In this document: in pieces, positions 1 to 7,835 of the stretch | Position numbering within the stretch: the first letter of the stretch is position 1 | Layout: every line of letters starts with the position of its first letter | DNA from: Bacteroidota bacterium | GTDB taxonomy: Bacteria; Bacteroidota; Ignavibacteria; Palsa-1295 | Direction: 5' to 3' | DNA length: 18,489 nucleotides | Assembly: GCA_025363505.1 (NCBI GenBank) | Contig: JANYDV010000106.1 | Span: 1-18,489 of the forward strand | Made by a program: the position numbers and the translations under genes | Notes under the pieces: model-generated | The model's database searches: none | The model's input: only the letters and a program-made list of their open reading frames with translations | What the model was told of the DNA's origin: nothing

Positions 1-1253
1 GCCAATTTTGTGGGTCGGTTAAGGAATAAGAATTTAATTGGTCGTTGAGGATGATTGGCAAGAATTTCAGAAAGATTTGTCTTTAACTCTTTTAGCAACA
101 TCGTTGATCGGAGCCAATCCGTCTCGGCACTCACAGTTCTAGTGATATGATAAACCATTAATAGACCGAAGAGTACAAAGGGAATTGTCTGTACTATTCT
201 TGAGTGTATCAAATCTACAATGTCAAAGATAAGCATCACCACGACGGCAAACGATCCTACCGAAAGCATATAGACGCGCCACCGTTCAAACGCGAACATT
301 GTAAGCGAACCCGTAACAATCATAAACGCGAGAGGGAATACATACTTTTTCCAGACAATAGATTTTCGTATGAATACAATAGTAGATAAAAATACCACTA
401 ACCCTACGGTAATCAGAATGATGAGTAACATTCTCTGTTCATTCAAGAGCGATAGTGCTTGTGAAAAATCAAGAGGAATGAGGGTATAGCCAATGGTATA
501 AAGTGTGTTCATTGTTATCACACTTGGTGAGCAAGATATAGGCGAATCTGACAAGCCCGTAGTAAAATGCAACCAACAAATAATGAAAACAACAACAGCG
601 AATAAATAAGGCAATAGTAGTAATAGGCGTTTGCGAATACTTGTACCATCGCTTGGCAGAAATAGCAGCATCGGCAGTAAAAATATTCCTATTTCTTTCG
701 ACAGTAATGACAATAAACAACAGACCACTCCTGCAATACGGTAGAGCCACTGTTTGCGCGATTGATGTATTGCCATGTATTCGAACAGGAGGGTACACAA
801 GAGAAAGAGGGTCGCGAGTGAATCGGTTCGTCCGGCTGCCCAGAGGAGATTTGCTTCGTGTGAAGCGGCAATTCCAAAAAAAAGTGTCACAAACAGTGAT
901 TGAATTTCCGAAAGTCGGAATAGCTTTTTTGCTACCCAAAAGACCGAAAGAGTCGTCAACAAATGAACAATAAAATTTGTAATATGAAAACCTCGACCGT
1001 CCCAACCCCAATTAAGAAAATCGGCAACGGCAAGCGCACTTGCCAATGGGCGCCAATATAGACTGTTTGGGTCAGAGGTGACGAATTGTTTGAGGACATC
1101 GCCGACCGAACTCATCGGCGCAAAGTGATGGAGGTACTGATAATCATCAGATGTATAAAGCACACCAGTGGCTCGAAACCACACGAGTGCAGTGACGAAG
1201 ATTACCACCCACAAACCGGTTGCGTTATAGTGTTTTATTGTTTTCTTTAGCAT
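1..1253 (-). CDS. GT-C type integral membrane glycosyltransferase, partial (3' end outside window)
   Basis: An open frame reads leftwards from an ATG at 1253-1251 and is still open at base 1, giving 417 codons with no stop, so the C-terminus lies outside the window. The protein is highly hydrophobic with many predicted membrane helices. The first loop has an acidic pair (SDDYQYLHHF, residues 35-44), then YWRPLAS (66-72), GRTDSLATLF (141-150) and LLSKE (183-187). This DD / RPL / GRxDxL / KE layout is characteristic of GT-C glycosyltransferases that use polyprenyl-phosphate sugars, such as TMTC- or PMT-like enzymes; the DD pair would be the metal/catalytic loop. The exact donor and acceptor cannot be read from sequence. 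It is divergent from lgt, with an 84-nt gap to that start. No Shine-Dalgarno is visible. Family placement is fairly safe; the specific reaction is not. Confidence 0.85.
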   Translation of the reverse strand, partial: MLKKTIKHYNATGLWVVIFVTALVWFRATGVLYTSDDYQYLHHFAPMSSVGDVLKQFVTSDPNSLYWRPLASALAVADFLNWGWDGRGFHITNFIVHLLTTLSVFWVAKKLFRLSEIQSLFVTLFFGIAASHEANLLWAAGRTDSLATLFLLCTLLFEYMAIHQSRKQWLYRIAGVVCCLLSLLSKEIGIFLLPMLLFLPSDGTSIRKRLLLLLPYLFAVVVFIICWLHFTTGLSDSPISCSPSVITMNTLYTIGYTLIPLDFSQALSLLNEQRMLLIILITVGLVVFLSTIVFIRKSIVWKKYVFPLAFMIVTGSLTMFAFERWRVYMLSVGSFAVVVMLIFDIVDLIHSRIVQTIPFVLFGLLMVYHITRTVSAETDWLRSTMLLKELKTNLSEILANHPQRPIKFLFLNRPTKL

Positions 1254-1336
1254 CAAAGAGCATTTATAATCTGTCTCTACGGGCAACCACATACGGGTGC
1301 CGGGTGTTTTCTGATCACTTCACTTTAACAAATATA

Positions 1337-2221
1337 ATGTATCCGATCCTGTTCAAGCTCGGACCTGTCACTATTTATAGTTTTGGGTTGATGATGGCGT
1401 TAGCATTTTTGACCGCCAATTACTTCTTTGCCAAAGAAGTAAAACGCCGTAACGAGAACGAAAAAATGGTCACGACCATTACGATGATCGCACTCATCGG
1501 TGGTGTTGCCGGTTCAAAAATCTTTTCGATCTTTGAGGATTGGGATGTTTTCATTCATGCTCCGATCAAAACTTTTTTTTCGGCTTCGGGTCTTACATTC
1601 TACGGTGGGTTCATTGTTGCGATGCTGGGGATATTGTTTTACCTTCGTCAGCATCGTGTTTCGTTCTTGAAATTTGCAGATATGATTGCCCCTGTCGTGC
1701 TACTCGCCTATGGTATCGGCAGAATCGGGTGTCAGCTCGCCGGTGATGGTGATTACGGAATCCCCACAACCGCAGCCTATGGAATGCATTACTCGCAAGG
1801 TACGGCAAAGCCAACAGCAATTTTTGAGGAATATTTTGATAAGCATCCACAAGAGAGGGCGTTGTGGCAATTTGACTCGCTCAGAGCGATTCAAGTAGGT
1901 ACCGATGCAATGGGGCAACGTATTAATAGATTTGATGAAGTCGTGACATGTCATCCGACACCACTGTATGAGACAATCGTTGCCGCAGTTTGTTTTTTAG
2001 TCCTTTGGGCACGAAGAAAAAAGTACGAGAAGCATCTCGGTAAACTCTTCGGTATGACTTTAATCTTTATGGGCACTGAACGGTTCTTAGTCGAATTTCT
2101 CCGTATTAATCCATTGTATTTCTCACTTTCCATGGCGCAGTGGATATCGATAGGATTAATGATGCTTGGTATATTCTTCTTTTTTCGTAAGAAACCACAA
2201 CCGTTACAGAGCGTAAAATAA
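1337..2221 (+). CDS. lgt: Phosphatidylglycerol:prolipoprotein diacylglyceryl transferase
   Basis: Lgt moves the diacylglyceryl group of phosphatidylglycerol onto the lipobox cysteine of prolipoproteins in the inner membrane, the first step of lipoprotein maturation. From the ATG at 1337 it has 294 residues and about seven membrane helices. Visible family motifs are LTFYGG (86-91), GRIGC (128-132), HPTPLYE (206-212) and ERFLVEFLR (248-256). An upstream in-frame ATG at 1220 would add 39 poorly matching residues and overlap the divergent gene's start at 1253, so I prefer 1337, where the MYPILFKLGPVTIYSFG start is family-like. The histidine of E. coli HGG is Tyr here, and the Asn of GRxGN is Cys; such variants occur in Bacteroidota-like Lgt proteins. 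It is first in an operon: the next start is 2 nt after its stop. A lipoprotein that could be its substrate is encoded at 7199-7771. Confidence 0.93.
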   Translation: MYPILFKLGPVTIYSFGLMMALAFLTANYFFAKEVKRRNENEKMVTTITMIALIGGVAGSKIFSIFEDWDVFIHAPIKTFFSASGLTFYGGFIVAMLGILFYLRQHRVSFLKFADMIAPVVLLAYGIGRIGCQLAGDGDYGIPTTAAYGMHYSQGTAKPTAIFEEYFDKHPQERALWQFDSLRAIQVGTDAMGQRINRFDEVVTCHPTPLYETIVAAVCFLVLWARRKKYEKHLGKLFGMTLIFMGTERFLVEFLRINPLYFSLSMAQWISIGLMMLGIFFFFRKKPQPLQSVK

Positions 2222-2223
2222 TT

Positions 2224-2490
2224 ATGGCATTACCTCAAGTACAATTTATTACGAAACCAGGTGGTTGTTCGCTTTGCGACGAGTTATTTGTCGAGCTTGA
2301 AGCCGCGCAAGATTATGTTGACTTTGATCTTGATATTGTAAAGATCGAAAAAGGTGATGAACTCTATGAACAGTATTGGGACAAAATACCGGTGGTCTTA
2401 GTTAATGGCAAGCTCGCAGTAAAGTATCGCTCGACCCGCGACGAACTCATTCGGAAGATCGAAGGTCGTTCATTTTGGAAATTTTGGTAA
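2224..2490 (+). CDS. Glutaredoxin-like protein (DUF836 family)
   Basis: This 88-residue protein has a thioredoxin/glutaredoxin-type start: beta strand QVQFITKPGG, a CSLC redox pair (Cys15, Cys18), then a helix, and the cis-proline region KIPVVLVNGKLAV (about 56-68). That arrangement matches the small glutaredoxin-like DUF836 family. It probably catalyses cytoplasmic thiol-disulfide exchange or binds a ligand through the CxxC; the partner is unknown. The ATG lies 2 nt after the lgt stop, so it must be co-transcribed with lgt, and the next small gene starts 4 nt after its stop. There is no Shine-Dalgarno in front of the ATG, which suggests coupling to lgt translation. The family call is sound; the physiological role is not known. 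Confidence 0.85.
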   Translation: MALPQVQFITKPGGCSLCDELFVELEAAQDYVDFDLDIVKIEKGDELYEQYWDKIPVVLVNGKLAVKYRSTRDELIRKIEGRSFWKFW

Positions 2491-2494
2491 GCGG

Positions 2495-2665
2495 ATGAAA
2501 AATGTTCTGAAGTTTTTAGAAGCTATTGGGATTGCTGTGACTGGTGTAGGTCTGGTAGCGGGTGTGATGCGCAATTCGATGGGAGATGAATACCTCTATG
2601 CCAGTATTGGCATTTCATTGTTTTTTATTGCCCGCTACGCCGAGACACGAATGTTTCCCGAATAA
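2495..2665 (+). CDS. Small two-helix membrane protein, unknown function
   Basis: A 56-codon frame starts at an ATG only 4 nt after the glutaredoxin-like gene and ends TAA at 2663-2665. The protein begins MKNVLKFLEAIGIAVTGVG and has two hydrophobic stretches, about residues 8-25 (GIAVTGVGLVAGVM) and 34-47 (YASIGISLFFIARY), separated by the polar turn RNSMGDE. The tail (AETRMFPE) is charged. The reading frame is clean and the spacing is operon-like, which argues that it is a real gene, third in the lgt operon. I do not recognise a named family; short proteins of this shape with lgt and DUF836 may take part in envelope assembly, but that is only context. Confidence 0.65.
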   Translation: MKNVLKFLEAIGIAVTGVGLVAGVMRNSMGDEYLYASIGISLFFIARYAETRMFPE

Positions 2666-2766
2666 AGAAACACCCGATCGAGAGAAGCAGATAAACAGAC
2701 GTGTAGTTCTTTTATCAACCTCACCAAACCGGGCACTCCTAAATAGTACTGTAGCGAAACAGATTA

Positions 2767-4392
2767 TTACTTCACGACCACCATTCGTTTTGCAACGACA
2801 CCCGATGCTGTTTTGAGTCGGTAGATGTAGGTGCCTGAAGGCAGATTCGCAGCCTGGAATGTCACACGATGATTGCCGACTTCCTGACGAGCATCTACGA
2901 TGCGTTCAAGCTCGACACCGGCGGTATTAAATATTCCAAGCTCGACCGGCATTGTTGCCGGAAGGGAATATTCAATTGTGGTTTGTGATGAAACAGGATT
3001 CGGATAATTCTCCATCAGCATTAACCCCGGGACAAATGTTGCTTGATCGCCCACTGCACCGGTCGACTGTGCTTTGAAGATACCAAGTTTTGTCCATGAA
3101 GAAGTTGTCGAATAGGTCGAACTTCCTGATGCAGTAAGCACGGAATTAATCAGTGCATCTTTATCAGCACCAGCTCCGTCGAGCAACCACTCATACATCA
3201 CTGATGCATAAATATTTCTGAAGTCGTGTTGTGCCTCGAATACTAAATTGTTATTGAGCAAGTCCGCGGCTGCGAGTTTCGGATCGTGACCGCGAATGCC
3301 GGGTATGACTTGTGTACCAATCACAAAATGCGGAGCGGCAGTACCGTGATCGGTGCCTGATCCATTTTCGATTGGGCGTCTGCCAAATTCGGAATAAGTC
3401 ATTAGTGCAACACGATCGGCAAGACCGAATGCTTCGAGATCGTCTTGGAATGCTTTGATGCAATCCGATAATTCACCAAGCAATGCGGGTTGATCGGTCT
3501 TTTGATTGCTATGGGTATCATAACTCCCTTGCGATACCAAATAGATCTTGGTCGAAAAACCACTGGCAATAAGTTGTGCAACTCCCGAAAGCTGTGGGGC
3601 AAGCTTGCCGGTTGTAGGATATGTTACCTTGTTTGCCACTACCTTGCGATCAACGATAGACTGACTATAGACCTCAGTTTCTTTTTCGATTGTTCGCACA
3701 TAGTCAAGCTCTTGATAAGCAATCGTTGGGTTCGAGGGTATCGGGTCATATAAATGCGTTGACGGAGAAGTGCTATCCGGGAATTGACTGATAACAATAC
3801 CCGTCCCGCCATTTTCAGCAAAGAACAAATTTGAAAGCGATGCTCCAAACTGCAATGCAAGCGGTGCACTATCTTTTGGAATAACAGCCGGTGGATAATC
3901 AGGATTGAGAATGCCGAGCATTCTGCCAATCCAACCGGTGTTGCTAAATTTACTTGCATCGGTTGCGGTGTTCCAAATATCAGTGCCACGGAAATGCGAC
4001 AGATCAGGATTGGGATACCCGACATTTTGCATCAGTGCCATCTTGCCGCTCATATAGAGTGAATGCATACCATCCATTTCTTTCGGAAGGGCTAGTGTGT
4101 CATGATCGGAAAACACCAGTAAGCCGTTTGCGGTCTTATCAAGCCCGAGGGTCGGGCGATATTGTTTATAGAGCGGGTCGGTATATGGCACAACGCAATT
4201 GAGTCCATCATTACCACCGGCGAGTTGAACAATGACTAATATTTTGTCATTGGCTGTGGCACTGGTTGCGAGCAATTGTTGCAACGGCGATTTGCCAAGA
4301 ACTCGCAACGGAAAACCACCGAGCATTACCGGAAGTGCTGTTGTAGCGATACCGGCTTTTGCGCCGAATTTCAAAAAATCTCTACGTTTCAT
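2767..4392 (-). CDS. DUF1501 family protein with Tat-like signal and T9SS C-terminal sorting domain
   Basis: The 541-residue protein begins MKRRDFLKFGAKAGIATTALP, a twin-arginine-type leader (RRDFLK) followed by a hydrophobic stretch. The body matches DUF1501, an alkaline phosphatase/sulfatase-superfamily-like domain of unknown substrate: VIVQLAGGNDGLN (53-65), DLSHFRGTDIW (130-140), YDTHSNQ (291-297), SEFGRR (334-339) and TDHG (347-350). A type A T9SS sorting domain follows from about residue 457 (MENYPNPVSSQTT ... LPSGTYIYRLKT ... VVK). It therefore probably leaves the cytoplasm folded by Tat and is then secreted or surface-anchored by type IX secretion. It lies 18 nt downstream of the DUF1800 gene in the same operon; the two families are very often found as neighbours. 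The catalytic activity is undetermined. Confidence 0.9.
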   Translation of the reverse strand: MKRRDFLKFGAKAGIATTALPVMLGGFPLRVLGKSPLQQLLATSATANDKILVIVQLAGGNDGLNCVVPYTDPLYKQYRPTLGLDKTANGLLVFSDHDTLALPKEMDGMHSLYMSGKMALMQNVGYPNPDLSHFRGTDIWNTATDASKFSNTGWIGRMLGILNPDYPPAVIPKDSAPLALQFGASLSNLFFAENGGTGIVISQFPDSTSPSTHLYDPIPSNPTIAYQELDYVRTIEKETEVYSQSIVDRKVVANKVTYPTTGKLAPQLSGVAQLIASGFSTKIYLVSQGSYDTHSNQKTDQPALLGELSDCIKAFQDDLEAFGLADRVALMTYSEFGRRPIENGSGTDHGTAAPHFVIGTQVIPGIRGHDPKLAAADLLNNNLVFEAQHDFRNIYASVMYEWLLDGAGADKDALINSVLTASGSSTYSTTSSWTKLGIFKAQSTGAVGDQATFVPGLMLMENYPNPVSSQTTIEYSLPATMPVELGIFNTAGVELERIVDARQEVGNHRVTFQAANLPSGTYIYRLKTASGVVAKRMVVVK

Positions 4393-4410
4393 AATAGTAC
4401 TTTCTAAATG

Positions 4411-6147
4411 TTAGACTAATTGAAATTCCGGCAAGGTGGCGATCACCTGTGCGCTTTGGGCTACTTTGGATGGGTCGAGATAGTAATCAACTTCCGGCAG
4501 TCCACCGGATATAACATAGCGTTCGGTTTCGCCCTCGATAGGACCAAGATCAAATGCGAGATAGGCATCGGTTAGCGCATTTGACATCTGCGCACTGGTC
4601 ATCTTATCGGCATTCGGTATCAGGCGCACCCAATACATTGGGTCGAATGTAAGCTTCACACCTTTTGCACGAGGGGCATTCCCATTAAAATAAATCGGGT
4701 TGGTAACCGCAAGAGAGGCTATAACTTTTCGAGTAGGGAACGTACCCGTATTCACCCATGAATGTCCGCCTGACCAACCTTTGACGTTTGGCGGATTCAA
4801 CAAATCCTGACCCAGCACCACACCCATTGCTACAACGAGGTAGGTATGAGTGGGATTACGATCAGTATAGATGATCGATCCTTGCGTATCTGTTTTGCCT
4901 GAGTCAATTGGTTCAGCGCCGTCATAAGCAGGTAAGGCAATGGCGAACTCACGAACCAACGAACCAAAAAGCTCTGCAGGATTTTTGAGTTGTGAGCCGA
5001 TGACGTTGCTATCATAAAAATGTGCGCTCTTCAAGAGGGCATCAAGAACAGGCGCTATTTCCCAATTGCTTGCGATCAGTTTTTTTGCCATTGCATCGAC
5101 AACTTGAGTATTCGGAACCCAATAGACTAATGCCGCATAAATCTTTTGGCAGAGAAAGTACGCCACATTGTAGCCGCCATTTTTTGCAAAGATCATATCA
5201 ATAATCTCTTGCATTCCGAAGTTGCCGCTTTGCCCAAAGAATGTTTTTGAATCGGTATTATGGAGTAATGGATTGAGTTGACCGATGAAAGGCGCCGTTT
5301 GCGTCGGTTGCCATCCGGTCAGTGCGAGTGCTGCTTGTTGGATGTCAGTTTCGCTATAATTCTTTTCTCCTGTTTTCGGATCGGTTAAGCCAAGGGTGAA
5401 AAGCTCCATCAATTCACGAGCAAAATTCTCATTGGCATTATTGATCACCTTCCCGTTTTTTACTTGATATGTATTCTGATTTCCATTGAGAAAGATCAGC
5501 ATTGCGGGATCGGTGGCCATTTCATATACAAACGTCTTCATATTTCCCAACGCATTCTTGCGAAGCATTTGGTTATAGGTGTACATATATTGAGGAGCTT
5601 TGACCGAATCATACCCTGTAACGAAATGATTGCTCCAGAGCAAGGTCATTTTCTCTCTGATCGATAGATCTTCTTTATTCATTTGCTCAAACCACCAACC
5701 TTGCAAACTCAACTCCATATATTTATTGAGTCGTTGCTTATTGTTGAATTCTATCAGTAGTTTAGCGGGGTCAGTAATGGTACGATCAGGTTGGTTGAGT
5801 TTATCACACCACGTGCCGGGTTGTGCAGGGAGTGGCGAAGTAGCCAGAAGCTTTGCGACGACGGCATTCATCGAGCCAAGTGCTACGGCGGCTTGATATT
5901 GCGTATAGGGCAGCCCAAACATTGAGCGTCTCAGCAGGTGACGTAGTTGCGGGTCGCCCCAAACCCCGGTGTAAGGCGACAAATCGTTCGATTGGGTAAG
6001 CAACGGTTGTGGGTTTGCCCCGGAGACTCCATAACCGGGTATCTCGGTTTCAGATGAACCCGCACGAGCTATCAACGGGTTTATAACGGCGGTGCCCGCA
6101 ATGGCGGCTCCTGAGCGAACAAGAAACTTTCTTCTGTCCATAATCAT
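4411..6147 (-). CDS. DUF1800 family exported protein
   Basis: The 578-residue protein starts MIMDRRKFLVRSGAAIAGTAV, a twin-arginine-type leader; an internal ATG at 6141 (MDRRKF) is an equally good start. DUF1800 signatures follow: HLLRRSMFGLP (70-80), LLWSNHFVTGY (169-179) and NENFARELMELFTLG (239-253). The family is large, mainly in Planctomycetota, Bacteroidota and relatives, and its biochemical role is unknown. Unlike its partner it has no T9SS tail: it ends in IATLPEFQLV. It is first in a two-gene minus-strand operon with DUF1501 and is divergent from the kinase gene at 6223, with 75 nt between starts. The pair probably forms or processes an exported complex; this is an inference from repeated gene pairing. 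Confidence 0.9.
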   Translation of the reverse strand: MIMDRRKFLVRSGAAIAGTAVINPLIARAGSSETEIPGYGVSGANPQPLLTQSNDLSPYTGVWGDPQLRHLLRRSMFGLPYTQYQAAVALGSMNAVVAKLLATSPLPAQPGTWCDKLNQPDRTITDPAKLLIEFNNKQRLNKYMELSLQGWWFEQMNKEDLSIREKMTLLWSNHFVTGYDSVKAPQYMYTYNQMLRKNALGNMKTFVYEMATDPAMLIFLNGNQNTYQVKNGKVINNANENFARELMELFTLGLTDPKTGEKNYSETDIQQAALALTGWQPTQTAPFIGQLNPLLHNTDSKTFFGQSGNFGMQEIIDMIFAKNGGYNVAYFLCQKIYAALVYWVPNTQVVDAMAKKLIASNWEIAPVLDALLKSAHFYDSNVIGSQLKNPAELFGSLVREFAIALPAYDGAEPIDSGKTDTQGSIIYTDRNPTHTYLVVAMGVVLGQDLLNPPNVKGWSGGHSWVNTGTFPTRKVIASLAVTNPIYFNGNAPRAKGVKLTFDPMYWVRLIPNADKMTSAQMSNALTDAYLAFDLGPIEGETERYVISGGLPEVDYYLDPSKVAQSAQVIATLPEFQLV

Positions 6148-6222
6148 CTGTGTTTTATGAATGAAACAACGGTATCGTTCTGTTAAGAGAATGACACCAC
6201 AGATACGAAAAGGTTTAAAGGA

Positions 6223-7176
6223 ATGATAGAAAAAAATGTTTTTCGCATATCTGATGCTCGCAAAAGGGTGATTTTTGTAGGTTTTGATGGAGGAGGATCA
6301 AATTCGCGTGTTATTATTCAAACTTCTGACGGTACTATTGTTCGTCGTGATTTCCCTCAGAGCATTAAATATATAGATATCGGAGTCGAAGCTTCGGCGC
6401 AAGCACTGAAGCAAATGATCACCGAGACGTGCTCAGTTGATTTGTGGGATAAAGCATATATCACTATTTCGTTATCCGGCGCAAGCGACGAACTGAAAAA
6501 CAATGAGTATAAGCTACAGCTCTCGAAAATATTTTTCCCCAATGAAGTTGATTGTCATATCGAAAGTGATTCATCTTTTACACTCAAAGCTGCCTATCGA
6601 AACGGCGAAAGCGGATATGTAATAATTTCCGGGACCGGTAGCGTCGCAATTGCTCGGGATGTTGATGGTAACATTTCGAAAGTTGGAGGCTGGGGGCGCT
6701 TACTTGGCGATGAGGGAAGTGGATATTGGATCGGTTTACAAGCACTGAAACATTATGCCGGTGCTTCCGACGGCGCCGTAGTAAAAGGTAAACTCTTTCA
6801 TTTGCTCAAAGCGCAACTTGATGAAATCTCGAATGGAGATTTTTCAGTCTTGCGGTCGAAACTCTATGCTCATTCACTCTACCCTGCAACATTTGCTTCG
6901 TTAGTATTTGAATCTGCCGAAGATCCATCCGCCCTGAGTATTATTCGCGAAGGTGCAAATCATCTGGCAAGAAACATTCTTCTTCTGGCATCGCGGAGTG
7001 AAAATGCGATCGGAAATATTGTTACACTTCACGGTTCGGTAGCTTGCAATCGGTTAACAGTAAACTATATCACCGAAGCACTCCCAAAACAATTTATGAT
7101 TAGAATAATCTCGAACGATCAAGTATTATTTTATGCACGAGATTGTTCAAGAGAACGAGATAACTTAACTACTTAA
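6223..7176 (+). CDS. BadF/BadG/BcrA/BcrD-family ATPase, probable N-acetylglucosamine-type sugar kinase
   Basis: The 317-residue protein has an ASKHA (actin-like ATPase) fold: phosphate-1 motif VGFDGGGSNSRV (19-30), SDSSFTLKAAY (115-125), SGTGSVA (136-142) and GGWGRLLGDEGSGYWIG (155-171), the block typical of eukaryote-like GlcNAc kinases. It probably phosphorylates an amino sugar with ATP in the cytoplasm, for example in cell-wall sugar recycling. The ATG at 6223 is directly preceded by AAAGGA, which is too close for an ideal ribosome site. The end looks odd: after HGSVACNRLTVNYITEAL (about 274-291) members of the family usually have a P-x-x-GAA-type segment, but here the sequence drifts into a polar tail (ARDCSRERDNLTT). 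I see no other frame nearby that restores it. It is convergent with the lipoprotein gene, with 22 nt between stops. Confidence 0.82.
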   Translation: MIEKNVFRISDARKRVIFVGFDGGGSNSRVIIQTSDGTIVRRDFPQSIKYIDIGVEASAQALKQMITETCSVDLWDKAYITISLSGASDELKNNEYKLQLSKIFFPNEVDCHIESDSSFTLKAAYRNGESGYVIISGTGSVAIARDVDGNISKVGGWGRLLGDEGSGYWIGLQALKHYAGASDGAVVKGKLFHLLKAQLDEISNGDFSVLRSKLYAHSLYPATFASLVFESAEDPSALSIIREGANHLARNILLLASRSENAIGNIVTLHGSVACNRLTVNYITEALPKQFMIRIISNDQVLFYARDCSRERDNLTT

Positions 7177-7198
7177 CTGCTCTGTTACCCTGATCTGA

Positions 7199-7771
7199 TT
7201 ACTTCTTGACCCATGCTTGATAGAGCGGGATAATAGAACGTTCGGGGCTTTGCGGTGACGATAAGCCAACCTTGACATAGAAGTCTCGCGAGTTTTCGTC
7301 CCAAAAGACGACCGGCATTTTCTCACCTCCGTATGAGCCATTCGAGACCTCGAACTGCCCACTGGTGAAATATCCGTCGGCAAGCACGTAATACAGAAAT
7401 GGACCGCGCCCGTTGTAGCGAAAAAATCCGAGATCGGCAATATCGACAAAGTCAAAAGTAATCTCGCCCATAAGGTCTTTTCCATCGAGATAGAGTCGTT
7501 TCTTGATGTTTTTTATCCCCTTTGTTGCCATCTCGAATTTCTTGCCCTGATAGTATTCACTGATGAGTGAATTAAAATCTTTTTTTGTAGCATCAGTCGT
7601 ATCCTCGGTCGCTTCGGAATGGATATGGCTAAAGAGTATTGTCCCAGTCCCGCTTTTGCCATCGTTATTGAGGGACAGGCGCATTTCTTTATGGCTGGCT
7701 GTGAGACATCCACTCAACAGCAGAGCGCAGGTGATGATCAAGCCAATCGGGCGTATGTGTAATCTATTCAT
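7199..7771 (-). CDS. Predicted lipoprotein, unknown function
   Basis: The 190-residue protein has a classic lipoprotein signal: MNRLHIRPIGLIITCALLL followed by the lipobox LSGC with Cys22. It would be lipidated by Lgt and cut by signal peptidase II. The mature part is about 168 residues, mixed charged and aromatic, rich in strand-like segments (GEITFDFVDIADLGFFRYNG, FLYYVLADGYFTSGQFEV, MPVVFWDENSRDFYVKVG) with no domain I recognise. It could be a beta-rich outer-membrane-associated protein. A TAAATTTG box lies 6 nt upstream of the ATG, so transcription may begin very near the start codon. It is divergent from the transferase gene at 7836. Function unknown. Confidence 0.8.
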   Translation of the reverse strand: MNRLHIRPIGLIITCALLLSGCLTASHKEMRLSLNNDGKSGTGTILFSHIHSEATEDTTDATKKDFNSLISEYYQGKKFEMATKGIKNIKKRLYLDGKDLMGEITFDFVDIADLGFFRYNGRGPFLYYVLADGYFTSGQFEVSNGSYGGEKMPVVFWDENSRDFYVKVGLSSPQSPERSIIPLYQAWVKK

Positions 7772-7776
7772 ATATG

Positions 7777-7784
7777 CAAATTTA
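7777..7784 (-). promoter_or_regulatory. Bacteroidota-type -7 box (TAnnTTTG) before the lipoprotein gene
   Basis: On the minus strand this reads TAAATTTG, an exact match to the TAnnTTTG -7 element of Bacteroidota primary sigma factors. A TTTG lies 22 nt further upstream, slightly wider than the usual 19-21. The box ends 5 nt before the ATG at 7771, so the mRNA would be nearly leaderless. Motif match seen directly; promoter activity inferred. Confidence 0.4.
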
Positions 7785-7835
7785 CGAGGGATTAGTATTA
7801 GCCCTACAAAGATGAAATTTTAGACACTTGCGAAT

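Noticed and set aside
469..1011. 180-residue minus-strand frame and a 110-residue plus-strand frame (641-973)
   Set aside because: Both lie in other frames of the GT-C gene, which has clear motifs across the whole stretch.
1265..1270. TATAAT on the plus strand as a sigma70 -10 box for lgt
   Set aside because: The nearest TTG-type -35 is 21 nt away, too far, and this genome type usually uses TAnnTTTG elements.
1220..1336. Upstream ATG at 1220 extending lgt by 39 residues
   Set aside because: The added residues do not look like Lgt and the extension overlaps the divergent glycosyltransferase start at 1253; the ATG at 1337 gives a family-like N-terminus.
6170..6181. AACGGTATCGTT as an operator palindrome in the DUF1800/kinase gap
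   Set aside because: Only 4-bp arms; expected by chance in this length.
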